Origin: Haberlea rhodopensis
Taxonomy: Eukaryota > Streptophyta > Magnoliopsida > Lamiales > Gesneriaceae
DNA: 64,000 bases
NCBI GenBank assembly: GCA_907163345.1
Contig: CAJQUN010000228.1
Location: 372,001-436,000 of the forward strand
Reading direction: 5' to 3'
Positions within the stretch are counted from its first letter, which is position 1, and every line of letters begins with the position of its first letter. Under the pieces are notes generated by a model that worked only from the letters and a program-made list of their open reading frames with translations, made no database searches and was not told the DNA's origin. Positions 45,362 through 57,885 of the stretch are shown here, piece by piece. Made by a program: the position numbers and the translations under genes.

Positions 45362-46332
45362 CTCCAGCAGTTCAATTACGCTTTGGAAAACGAGAATGTG
45401 ACTAAAATTCTGAGCGCATGCAGATTTCTACTGATACTAGTAGTGAAATTGAGTTTACATTCTCGAAGTCGAAGCGCAAGGTTGAAGGCTTGAACTCTGA
45501 TCGTAAATGAGAGTGTGCTGAGGAAGGTTTGATCGAAGTTAAAGAATTTATATTAACGAACGGTCATTGAGTTTTAACTTCATACTCTAAAAATGAAGAT
45601 CTTTTCAAATTATTTTAAATAATATTTATTTATTTATAATTGACATTGCATAACAATTGTAATTATTTTTAATGGCAAATATTCATATTATTATTATTAG
45701 TTAAATATATGCAGTGAACTAATATTTTTTCTTGTACTTACTAAGTTAAGCCGTACATTTCTTTTTGTAAATGGAAAGAAAACACCTAAAATATTTTAGA
45801 ATAAGATTATTAAATGTGATTAGTCTGATAGTATGACGAATTAACAAGAAAACCTTTATTTTTTAAATAAAAAAGGGATGACAGATGCGGCAACGGTGGC
45901 GGTGGTGAGAGGGTTCAGTCGAAGGGCAATGGGAGAAAGTGTTCTGTGGAAGGAAAGAGTGACGATAAATGGATGAGGATTTTATTTAAATAAGATGTAT
46001 TTTAGTAAAATAAAGTAGTATGTTTAGAAATTCGACAATAAAAATTCTTGAAAAATTGATTTATATTGAAAGTATTTTATTAACAAAAGTTGAATAATTA
46101 TTTTGTAACCGACACCATTTTTATAATTATCCCAATTAAAATTGATATAAAACACTCCCTGAAGTCAGTATCTTCTTGGGTCGTTTTTCTAGACTCGTTT
46201 GGAGTTTTTTGTAGGGCTCAGGAAGAAGCCCATCAGTACAAGAACCCAACAAGATAAATACTTAAAACCATCTAGGGTTCTTGTTCACTTACCATCATCT
46301 TCTTCTCTGCGTTAGCTGTTTTCTCAGCGGCC
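45362..46332. promoter_or_regulatory. Divergent promoter region, CBE1-like and eS10
   Basis: The 971 bp between the two start codons. On the eS10 side are a site II-type AGCCCA (46227-46232, TGGGCT on the minus strand) and a telo-box-like TAGGGTT (46273-46279), the pair usual in plant ribosomal-protein promoters, then a C+T-rich leader. The middle is AT-rich with no gene. Confidence 0.6.
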
Positions 46333-47980
46333 ATGGTAAAATTAACAATTAAGAACTATTTTTTTTTTATATACTTTACTTGCTATATCGATTTATTTAT
46401 CACGATAATGATTTCTCTTTCAGATCATCCCAGAGAAGAACAGGAGAGAGATCTCAAAATACCTCTTCCAAGGTCAGATTTTTTGTTATGTCTTCGTTTG
46501 AAAGACTGATATGGAAATTTATGTTTGTATTTGTCAGTTTTCCGATGTTCATTTTTGTGTATTTATTCGGATATTTTTGTTGTTCCGTGTGATGCAATTT
46601 TATGTCGCAGATTTACGAGAATGCAACTTCTCACAAGCTTTTTTGTGTATTACAGAGGGTGTGTGCTATGCGAAAAAGGATTTTAATCTCGCGAAACATC
46701 CAGAAATTGACGTGCCTAATCTCCAGGTGATCAAGCTGATGCAGAGCTTCAAATCAAAGGAATATGTGCGTGAGACCTTCGCATGGATGCATTATTATTG
46801 GTACCTTACCAATGATGGCATCGAGTTCCTTCGCACATACCTCAATCTGCCATCGGAAATCGTGCCTGCTACGCTAAAAAAGTCTGCCAAGCCCCTCGGC
46901 CGTCCAATGGGTGGTCCCCCTGGTGACCGACCTCGGTAAATATATGTCTTGTTTTCATTTTTACGAGTTTACTGTCGTTACTTCTTATGGAATTACTGGT
47001 AAATGTATTTGGTTTGATATTTATGTCTGCTGTGTGATTTGAGTCTGTGTCAGTATGTTTTTACTTCTTACCGGTGGAAAGAATTTGGGAGATCAAGAAC
47101 GACTTAAATTTTTCTTCTTCTTCTTTTTAATGTTGGAAGTATTCGCGGGTCAGTCTGTTTTTATTTTGTGTTGTAGGTATGAAACTTGCAACTTTTGAAC
47201 ATGTTCAATATTTCTTCCATGTGTTTAGTTCTCATGTGTAATTGGCTTTGTGGTACAGCGGACCTCCAAGATTTGAGGGTGGTGACAGGCCAAGATTCGG
47301 TGATAGAGATGGCTACCGTGGTGGGCCAAGAGGGCCACCAGGTGAATTTGGCGGTGATAAAGGTGGAGCACCGGCTGATTACCAGCCTGCCTTCAGGGTA
47401 ATCTAAGTTCTCTGGGTCTGATTTTTTTTAACGATCAGGAATATTCTTTTTCTTATTTTCTTCTTTTTTTCATGATTTCTCTGTGAATCTGTATATTTTT
47501 GGTTTTATAGCATTGTCTACCATACGTGATTCAGGAATCAGGGTTTCATAATTGTGCTAGTCAGGCTGTTAACTTCTTTTTCTGAACTAAGCAAAACAAG
47601 GCTTAATGTTATCAGCCTGTTTTATTGATCAAGTAGTGGAAGTCAGGTTTTCCCTCTTTGAACTTTGATGTAAAAGAAGTGGGCTGTGGTATTACAGAAT
47701 GTTTCCCTTGACAATCAATTTCCTGGTATACTTGGTCATTTTTTGGTCTATTCGTTGTATTATATTAGATGAGCTGAGAGTCAAGAGCTCGTTTCTTCTC
47801 ACATTTTGTTTCTTCGTGAACCAGTTTTGCTCGATTTTTATGTTAGACATGATGAAACTGAATGACTCTGACTTTGTTTCATATACACACATTAATTTTT
47901 CTTCTACTGTGCAGGGTGCAGGCGAACGTCCTGGATTTGGTCGAGGATCTGGTGGATTTGGTGGACCACCTCCCAGTTAA
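46333..47980 (+). CDS. RPS10: 40S ribosomal protein S10 (eS10)
   Basis: Exons 46333-46335 (ATG only), 46424-46472, 46656-46935, 47259-47397, 47915-47980 give 537 nt, 178 aa, the normal plant length, with GT-AG introns and consistent phases. The N-terminal winged-helix domain reads IIPEKNRREISKYLFQ, EGVCYAKKDFNLAKHPEID, KSKEYVRETFAWMHYYWYL and NLPSEIVPATLKK. The C-terminal tail is Gly/Arg/Pro-rich (PMGGPPGDRPR ... FGRGSGGFGGPPPS). eS10 sits on the 40S head near the mRNA entry region and acts in translation initiation in the cytosol. The promoter has telo-box and site II motifs. No lesion seen. The X-rev element lies 450 bp beyond the stop. Confidence 0.95.
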
Positions 47981-48432
47981 TTTCTTTTACTTGTTCGTTT
48001 GTTTACATAGCTTTCGGTTATCAGGAGTACAGATGTTGGAATCTTGTGGTACCTAAACTTGCATTTTCCATTAAACGCCTTCGCTGTCAACAATTTGTTA
48101 TTTTACTTTGCATCAGTTTCTTGTTCAACCGCCAAAAGGGATGCTCTATTCTTGGTTTCTGGGTGGTATTGGTGCTTGAGAATCGAGATTCTGCTTATTA
48201 TTTGGTCCATAAGGCACTGATCCATCCGTTCAGTTTTTTCGTTTTTAAATATCGAAATCATCGTTTTTTTAAGGCAACATAACTTTAGCCAACTTTGGGA
48301 GAGCAAAAGGGATTTTACCCCCGACCTATCACCGATAGGAACATTATCTTCTATGATTTGTAAATAAATTTGTAAATAAATAATTTACCCCTTCTGGTTT
48401 GTAAGATAACTCATCGCCCCCTCCACAATTTT
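47981..48432 (+). other. 3' flank of eS10
   Basis: AT-rich; should contain the eS10 3' UTR and terminator. Several AATAAA-like stretches near 48360-48380. Nothing else recognised. Confidence 0.5.
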
Positions 48433-50850
48433 TGTAAGGACCCCAATCCCTTAACCCTTGATTAGCGTATTAACCACTATGTGTGGTACATGCTTTCAAT
48501 AAAAAGTCAATCGGGAAGCTCAGATGATGCTTTATCATTGCATGGCAATTACAAATTTTCATTAACACTCAATGTTATAAGATCATCAGCCTAACAACAA
48601 ATAGACTCATAAAGTTCGTCCATTACCATCCCCTTTGTGCCACTTTTTACATTGTGGACTTTTATAAAAATTTGGGCAGAGTCTCCCCATAAATAGAGCT
48701 ATCCCGAAATAAAAGCACAACACATAACATAATTCCCGGCCAGGGAAAACATAATACTCATCAGAAAGCAGCAATACCAAGTAAATTCCCAGCCAGGGAA
48801 GACACCACACATATGACGACAAAAGTGGGTTTCAACACCCACATAATACACCAGTGACTCTCATATCATTTAGCAATTCTACCTCTAATTGCATGCAACA
48901 TCAAATGAAAGAGAGAAAGGCTCATGCCTTTATATACAATCCATATACAAGTATAATCGTGCTCACATGCGAGCATCATGAATATGTATATAATCCTCAG
49001 GTGTATATAAGTACTCTATACGATACTGTGCTCCATCAAGCCTTGGTACCACGATCCTGGGAGTACATCCAATCAACAGCTCGAGCTCAGCTCCACAGCC
49101 ATCGATGTACCTGTTCACCTGCCCCAACAGAGACAGCCCCCAACGGGGTGAGCATACCAATTCCACAATTTCATAATCATAATGACATAATACATAATTT
49201 ACGAAAATGTAAATATTGTGGAACATATGTGACACTTCCTGGATGGTATCATCCTCATCCGGGCTTACCCTGTAATATCCCTATTCTCAAAACAGACAAA
49301 CTCATCAAATCTCAAATATCCAGTTAATCATTACATTGATTAACCATTGCCAATTTCAAATTAACAACATTTCATAACATCTTTCTTTATCTAGCAATTA
49401 TCATAATTCCAGATATTATTGAGATTTCCTTAACTTCCGATACTAGATTAATCACTTCTCTGATTAACTACGTCTCTGTTCCTATTCATTACCAATAGGG
49501 AAAAATACAGATATCCTAGATATCTACTCAAATGCCACATTTTCATTTCTTACTTCATAGTAGCGTCATACTATCGGTGTTCGCTCCGTAGCAACCACAC
49601 CCCATCATTTGCTCGCTTCATAGCGGCACCAAGCATTTCACCATGTGAATCAAAATAACGTGACCAAGTCCCGTGCCATCATAGTAAAACATTTCATGTA
49701 TATTAAATCATGCATCATACTTGTAAAACATCATTTAAGCTATGCTCGTACGCTAAACGTACCTTAAATCCTCGAAGTCCGAGCCAAACCTTGTTCGAGT
49801 TCCATGCCCCGAGGAACGATGTGCTAACACGATAAATAATTCACAATTATTTACGAACATGTAACACATGCTCAAGCACATCCATAACCCTCAAAATATT
49901 GTCAACACACGACAATAAATCATTTAAAAGACCCGGGGCAGGGTACATGCAGGGAGGGAAACAAATGAGACAATATCGAAAATTGTTCAAGAACACCCTA
50001 CAAATTTTCGAACCCTAACATCTCAAATCGAACCCAATTAAGCATCATAATACATCTAAAACATGTAATAATCGATCACTAACATGAATCATCACCCCAT
50101 TGCCAAAACCCCCAAAATTCGAAATCAAACCCTCACGAAATTAGGGCAAAATTCGAACCAATACCACCAAATCTAGCAGGGAATTACATGAGAGGCATGA
50201 AAAAGAGGTAAGGAAGGTTATCTAATCGAAAATCGGAAGAAAATCGACCGAAATCGACGAACCCTAGAAATTTGGGGATCGACGCATTCCTGCAAAATTC
50301 GACTCCAAGACGCGACGAAACTTCGAATTACCGGTACAGAAAGGAGCGCCTGGACGAGACGAAGCCACCGGTAGGTCGGACGCGCCGGACGGCGGCGGGC
50401 GCACGGCCTGAAGTTGCGGGGGTTGGGGAAATCGGGAAAGGGGCGCGGACGGGGAGAGAGAGACGGGTTGAAGGGCTGAAATGATTTTTCCAATTAAAAT
50501 CTCGGGTTCAACTGGTATTTATAGCAAAAATACCCCGAAATACTAATAGCCCCACAATTACATCATGATTCATTAAAAATCATCTGTTTTCAAAAATTCT
50601 CTCTCTAACTCCAAAACCTCCTACCGGTGCTCACACAAGCACCCGAGATCCCGAGACACATCAAAAACCCCACTCTTAGGTTTTACACCGTAATGAGAAT
50701 ACAATCTCAACCTCGGAATCCAACAATCCCAACTACTCAAATAAACGAGCCCAGAAGGCCCAACACCGCGATTAACCAAGTCGCCACGTAAAACAACTTT
50801 AGGGGTTATTAACACTCCGGGATTACCATCTATAATCCCTGGTCATCACA
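48433..50850 (-). repeat. X-rev 3' LTR
   Basis: Reverse complement begins TGTGATGACC and ends CCTTACA; homologous to the X-in LTRs. Confidence 0.9.
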
Positions 50851-50872
50851 ATATCCCCCACTAAAAGAATTT
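50851..50872 (-). other. X-rev polypurine tract
   Basis: On the minus strand, TTCTTTTAGTGGGGGATAT abuts the LTR, preceded by GAGGACGAAA. Confidence 0.8.
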
Positions 50873-53760
50873 CGTCCTCGAAATTTGCACCGGTGTAAAA
50901 CGTAACACCCAGGCTACACAACAACATGAAGCCATAACCTCGATTCTTGACCATATCAGAATCGTCTTAATAAACGCGAGGATACTTATCTCACATCAAA
51001 CTCTGAAACAGAGCGACATACCAAAACCAACATATCACCCAAGAGGCAGAAACGTACCTCAATGCGGGTCATCCCAAAAGTCAGTCTCTCATGACTGCAA
51101 AACAACCAATACTTACGACCGTAGATCGGACAGTCACCTTAGTTCTAATACAACTAGTAAGAAGGCATCATGAATGACACCTCAACCGTGAGAACGTTGA
51201 CCTCGTGTCAAACTCTGGAGTGGAATAGACTTCCAAATCTATCATAACGTCAAAGAGCGTCAGCACAACTCAACGCTAATCATCCAAAAGCAGTTAGTCA
51301 ACTGAAACTGCGAGGATTCTAATCGCTCCCGATTCCAGCGTAGATATCATTCAATGACATCTCTATCATGACTCACGATGTCTAACATACATCGTTACGA
51401 GGGAAACACTAGTATACTACGGTGTACACACACCAAACCTGGTCTCCACTTTCAAACCTCCTCCATCGAATGAGCAGTCGCATCATTGCAACTCAATTTG
51501 GGCAACTCACGGCCACAGATTCGCACAAAAGACATCTCACAAGATGTCCACCTCCGGATATTCCAAGAATCACATCCTGATCATAAATAAACCATCGAGA
51601 CTCCACAGAGTTCAAATTCTGAAAGGACATGCAATAAACCCATTGCATCCTCAACGCTTGTGTCGACAGCGACACCCAACCAATCCGAATTCCTGTCATC
51701 CCTTGATAATCCTAGGATTTAACAATCCAAACTTGGGAAGGCCATCGCATAACTCGGAGGAAAACACCGATAAGGAAATACCTTAACCCACATAAGATAA
51801 TCCCTCCTCAAAGGGAGTCAACTAACTTCACGATTATTCCTCATAATTATCGTGCCATGGAGATTTAACCTATCTTGTGCACGTATCCGTGTAGAACTCG
51901 ACATACAGGAGGCTCCCAATCGATTCACTAAGCTAGTTACCAGTACCCCGACAGCTGTCACCTGATCAAAGCGGGAAAGCTGGAACCTGTTCACTATGAA
52001 CTTTCACTTCGTTTCGTTCATAGCTCCTTCCGGCCTAGCGGAGGATGACGGCTCCCAATCTCAAGGTGTTCCATATCTCTCATCAGAGATTTAGCCATCA
52101 AAAATAGCACAACTCCATGCTTGACAAAAAGGAAATCAATAACTGACATCCGTATACTCTCCGTTATACCTGCCTAAGCACTGACATCACATGCATACTC
52201 AATGCACTTGGCTCGGGTATCTACAACATACCCCTAAGCCCCAAACACAATCGTCAATCCTGAGTTATTTCCTACCCAGTGGAGAATGATAACCGACGAT
52301 TAACAACACACGGTGTGATTCCCAAAATCAACACCACATGCACCAACTTACCGAATCTTCCAAAGATTCCCAAATAGGTATAATACTACCTCCTTCCTCA
52401 CAAGGGAAGTGCCATCGAACTCGAGATCCACTAGTCTCGAACCACCGTTCGGAAAAACTGGATACAATAACACCCATTGCATCCCAAATACACGGATTCC
52501 CCCAGATCGAGTCAACAACGACTTGATGACTCTCTTGTTGGTACTCCAACATCATGAGCTGTCTCAGACAAGTCTCATCAAGATTAAACATAAACGTATA
52601 TATGTTTCAGTGAGGCAGGCACAACCTCAACCTCAAATGACGTGGTGACTGCTAGAGTCCACCACAATGCACATCGTATTACCTTACGATTTGCCAAACT
52701 TGGTTCCAACGAGCAGTATAACGGCTCTAGCAAGCCTCTCATGGTACTGCACACACGCGGCAGACAAACTAGTCGCTGCCTCACTAGGTTCACCTCAAAC
52801 CTACCAATAAGATGGACGTTTCCGCACGGCATACCATACCATGGGAAGAAAATTAGAGTAGTGGGTCTTTATCCAACATTCCTCCAATGCTGATACACCC
52901 TGGACACTCCAATGTCCCTATATACTTAACATAACCTGATCCTACTTCTTTAGGACCCATTCTACACCCTCAGGGGTGGCGTGACCATGTCTACCACATG
53001 TCATATCGACAGAAAGCGAGTAATTTCCTCCATGATTACTCCTGTCGTCAAATTACATGGCCAAAAACCATTCCAACGAGCATACCCCAAGGGTACCACC
53101 ACTCGTAATATGATCACCTCAATCATATGCTGCGGTACAATCACATGTACAGCGCGTCCAGCCATTTCTCGAGCAGCCCGCTCGGTATAAGGGCCACGTC
53201 AACCGGTGACGTAGACACCACCTTGTGCTCGGCACTGGCACCCAAAGCATACAACTGAATACGTATACTCAACGCATTGTTCATCGTAACGATGATGCAT
53301 GCCTAATAAGACATCTCCTACACCATCGTCATCGTCATCCCGTGACGATACATGCCCACTCATGGCATCTAAGGCACCGTCAACTAGTGACGATACATGT
53401 CAAAAATGACATCTAAATGACCTAGTCAACTCGTGACGGTCCATGTACATCAACGTATGTCATCCATCATCATGCTAGTAAAATAGTCATAATAAAACAT
53501 GCATATCAACGCATACTAGCAATAATAATGCTAATAGAATAGCAATATCCCATACCTCATCGCTAACAAGATAGCGGCATACCTGTCTCCATCGCTCGAC
53601 AATAGTGCGAAATCAGTACTCATCGCTCGAAGGCGGCATAATCCTGTGCTGAGTACATAGCGGCACAATCCATCGCTATAGAATCGACGGCATGATACCT
53701 CGTCTTATAATAAGTGGCATGAAACCTCGCTATACACCTGAGCATGAATCATCGTCCACA
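50873..53760 (-). other. Non-coding internal region of X-rev
   Basis: Aligns in reverse with 8100-10560 of X-in. A 68-codon sense ORF (51699-51493) differs from 9731-9937 at five residues. GACGATG/TACCGTCA repeats lie near 53290-53460. No gag-pol. Confidence 0.6.
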
Positions 53761-54034
53761 TAATAGCGGAAAGAGGCATCGCTATCAACATATCTGGCGG
53801 CACTAATCATCGTCAATCCTCATAAAAGAATGAGTCATCGTAAATCCACATAATAGCGGAATGGGGCATCGCTATCATCATATCCGGCGGCATAAATCAT
53901 CGCCAATCCTCATAAAAGAATGAGTCATCGTAAATCCACATAATAGCGGAATGGGGCATCGCTATCATCATATCCGGCGGCATAAATCATCGCCAATCCT
54001 CATAAAAGAATGAGTCATCGTAAATCCACATAAT
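53761..54034 (-). repeat. 90-bp tandem repeat in X-rev
   Basis: Three units start with TAATAGCGGA at 53761, 53851 and 53941; the last two are almost identical. Same position and same GCGG / CATCGCTAT motifs as the 59-bp array of X-in. Confidence 0.85.
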
Positions 54035-54035
54035 A

Positions 54036-54466
54036 GTATCGTATGGCCTCTTACCATATGGGCATCTTACCCCGTGGCATCTTACCACATAATAATATCG
54101 CATGGCCTCTTACCATGTGGGGCATCTTACCCCGTGGCATCTTACCACATAATAATATCGCATCATTATATAAACATCATATAAACATCATCATTATAAA
54201 CTTATTCATCATAATCATCATCATTAAACATCATATCATCTTTACTCATCATAAACATCATATCATCTTTACTCATCATAAACATCATCATCATAAACTT
54301 ACTTATCATAATCATCATCATAAACATCATATAATCTTTACTCATCATAAACATCATCATAAACTCACTTATCATATGTACTTGTGCAATCATTGCATAA
54401 TCATAGTATAGAAGTATGGTTTACCGTCAGATGCCCGTACGTTTCTTACGTACCTTCCTTGCTTGA
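54036..54466 (-). repeat. Segment homologous to element C LTR inside X-rev
   Basis: Reverse complement matches about 24740-25100 of C: AAGGTACGTAAG, GTACGGGCATC, GGTAAACCATACTTC, the GATGATG-rich stretch and GGTAAGATGCC cores. The other X copies lack it. Confidence 0.85.
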
Positions 54467-54826
54467 ACATTACATGAACAAACGCATTAGTATATGCAAT
54501 AATAATTGAGACCATACCGAAGTATTCCACTGTCGGTTGTCTACCCAGTCTGTCCTCAGACAATAAATCATATCTTTCTTTTCCCTGATTTTCTTACCAA
54601 AATCAGATTCCTTGGCACGTAACATATAGAGTGCTAGACATCACTATCAATGCCATCCTATCGTGTTCCACACGATTCCTGCAACCACAACGGTTAGCAA
54701 TACCACTTTTCATATAATAAAAGCACATAAACAATTAGTTATGTCGTACGACATTAATGCCATCATGCACAAATATGTGCTATCAATAACTTCCTAGGCC
54801 CTTAACAGCCCCAATGAGCAACCACT

Positions 54827-54838
54827 GCTCTGATACCA
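54827..54838 (-). other. X-rev primer binding site
   Basis: GCTCTGATACCA, the reverse complement of TGGTATCAGAGC, four bases from the 5' LTR. Confidence 0.88.
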
Positions 54839-54842
54839 CTAA

Positions 54843-57276
54843 TGTAAGGACCCAAAGCCCTTAACCCTTGATTAGCGTATTAACCACTATGTGTGGTACA
54901 TGCTTTCAATAAAAAGTCAATCGGGAAGCTCAGATGATGCTTTATCATTGCATGGCAATTACAAATTTCCATTAACACTCAATGTTATAAGATCATCAGC
55001 CTAACAACAAATAGACTCATAAAGTTCGCCCATTACCATCCCCTTTGTGCCACTTTTTACATTGTGGACTTTTATAAAAATTTGGGCAGAGTCTCCCCAA
55101 AAATAGAGCTATCCCGAAATAAAAGCACAACACATAACATAATTCCCGGCCAGGGAAAACATAATACTCATCAGAAAGCAGCAATACCAAGTAAATTCCC
55201 AGCCAGGGAAGACACCACACATATGACGACAAAAGTGGGTTTCAACACCCACATAATACACCAGTGACTCTCATATCATTTAGCAATTCTACCTCTAATT
55301 GCATGCAACATCAAATGAAAGAGAGAAAGGCTCATGCCTTTATATACAATCCATATACAAGTATAATCGTGCTCACATGCGAGCATCATGAATATGTATA
55401 TAATCCTCAGGTGTATATAAGTACTCTATACGATACCGTGCTCCATCAAGCCCTGGTACCACGATCCTGGGAGTACATCCAATCAACAGCTCGAGCTCAG
55501 CTCCACAGCCATCGACGTACCTGTTCACCTGCCCCAACAGAGACAGCCCCCAACGGGGTGAGCATACCAATTCCACAATTTCATAATCATAATGGCATAA
55601 TACATAATTTACGAAAATGTAAATATTGTGGAACATATGTGACACTTCCTGGATGGTATCATCCTCATCCGGGCTTACCCTGTAATATCCCTGTTCTCAA
55701 AACAGACAAACTCATCAAATCTCAAATATCCAGTTAATCATTACATTGATTAACCATTGCCAATTTCAAATTAACAACATTTCATAACATCTTTCTTTAT
55801 CTAGCAATTATCATAATTCCAGATATCATATTGAGATTTCCTTAACTTTCGATACTAGATTAATCACTTCTCTGATTAACTACGTCTCTGTTCCTATTCA
55901 TTACCAATAGGGAAAAATACAGATATCCTAGATATCTACTCAAATGCCACATTTTCATTTCTTACTTCATAGTAGCGTCATACTATCGCTGTTCGCTCCG
56001 TAGCAACCACACCCATCATTTGCTCGCTTCATAGCGGCACCAAGCATTTCACCATGTGAATCAAAATAACGTGACCAAGTCCCGGTGCCATCATAGTAAA
56101 ACATTTCATGTATATTAAATCATGCATCATACTTGTAAAACATCATTTAAGCTATGCTCGTACGCTAAACGTACCTTAAATCCTCGAAGTCCGAGCCAAA
56201 CATTGTTCGAGTTCTATGCCCCGAGGAACGATGTGCTAACACGATAAATAGTTCACAATTATTTACGAACATGTAACCCATGCTCAAGCACATCCATAAC
56301 CCTCAAAATATTGTCAACACACGACAATAAATCATTTAAAAGACTCGGGGCAGGGTACATGCAGGGAGGGAAACAAATGAGACAATATCGAAAATTGTTC
56401 AAGAACACCCTACAAATTTTCGAACCCTAACATCTCAAATCGAACCCAATTAAGCATCATAATACATCTAAAACATGTAATAATCGATCACTAACATGAA
56501 TCATCACCCCATTGCCAAAACCCCCCAAAATTCGAAATCAAACCCTCACGAAATTAGGGCAAAATTCGAACCAATACCACCAAATCTAGCAGGGAATTAC
56601 ATGAGAGGCATGAAAAGAGGTAAGGAAGGTTACCTAATCGAAAATCGGAAGAAAATCGACCGAAATCGACGAACCCTAGAAATTTGGGGATCGACGCATT
56701 CCTGCAAAATTCGACTCCAAGACGCGACGAAACTTCGAATTTCCGGTACAGAAAGGAGCGCCTGGACGAGACGAAGCCACCGGTAGGTCGGACGCGCCGA
56801 ACGGCGGCCGGACGGCGGCGGGCGCACGACCTGAAGTTGCGGGGGTTGGGGAAATCGGGAAAGGGGCGCAGACGGGGAGAGAGAGACGGGTTGAAGGGCT
56901 GAAATGATTTTTCCAATTAAAATCTCGGGTTCAACTGGTATTTATAGCAAAAATACCCCGAAATACTAATAGCCCCACAATTACATCATGATTCATTAAA
57001 AATCATCTGTTTTCAAAAATTCTCTCTCTAACTCCAAAACCCCCTACCGGTGCTCACACAAGCACCCGAGATCCCGAGACACATCAAAAACCCCACTCTT
57101 AGGTTTTACACCGTAATGAGAATACAATCTCAACCTCGGAATCCAACGATCCCAACTACTCAAATAAACGAGCCCAGAAGGCCCAATACCGCGATTAAAC
57201 TCCAAGTCGCCACGTAAAACAACTTTAGGGGTTATTAACACTCCGGGATTACCATCTATAATCCCTGGTCATCACA
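54843..57276 (-). repeat. X-rev 5' LTR
   Basis: 2434 bp, about 99% like 48433-50850 by eye. Confidence 0.9.
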
Positions 57277-57885
57277 ATTTTCAGTCCCCATCACAATTTT
57301 CAGAAATCTCTGCTTGTCGCGATGAAACTGCACTCGTTTAGCAGGGGTTTTGCACACTCATGAATGACATGGGGTGTGTGGCCTATTTCGTACAACATGG
57401 AGGTAAGCTGCATCTGATCGAAAACACAATGGTTAAGTTACATCTCAGCAAAACTACATTGGTAAATCATCGAAATCGCAGCAGTAAATTGCCATGGTAA
57501 AACTCTGTCAGAGTATGTTACTCTTTAGGTGCAAACTACAACATATATTATTCTTTAGGTGTAGAGTGTATTTTACACCCTCAATATACAATTGATAGTT
57601 TAAAATGTAGCTTCAATGTTCAGGCACATAAGAAGATGGGTGTCACATAAATCGGATACGAATGATGTGTTTTGTATCTATTTACATACGAAGGGATAAA
57701 CTGCAGCATGCCCTGGCGATGAAAATTCGTTTCAGAATTTTTGTTATGTGGGTTGGTTTTTAAAATGTATTTAAAATTTCCAAAAAATAGAAGATATTTG
57801 GTTTTTTTGAAAAAAATAATTCAAAAAAAATATATATTTTCAAAAATATTTCTAAAATGAAGATGTTATAAGTATACCTAAAATG
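57277..57885. other. Unassigned intergenic DNA
   Basis: No gene, repeat or element recognised. AT-rich toward 57880. Confidence 0.4.

Larger units (their letters stand above)
48433..57276 (-). mobile_element. X-rev: complete X-family non-autonomous LTR retrotransposon, minus strand
   Basis: LTRs at 48433-50850 (3') and 54843-57276 (5') with exact target duplication ATTTT (48428-48432, 57277-57281). On the minus strand: PBS at 54838-54827, a C-LTR-like segment, a 90-bp tandem repeat, the family-conserved non-coding interior, and a PPT at 50851-50872. By eye the LTRs differ by about 1%. No gag or pol motif. LTR and interior align with X-in in reverse, so it belongs to the same family. The target was AT-rich sequence downstream of eS10. 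Confidence 0.92.

Noticed and set aside
48854..49327. 157-codon ORF repeated at 55264-55737
   Set aside because: It is LTR sequence present in both X-rev LTRs on the antisense strand; identity reflects LTR duplication.
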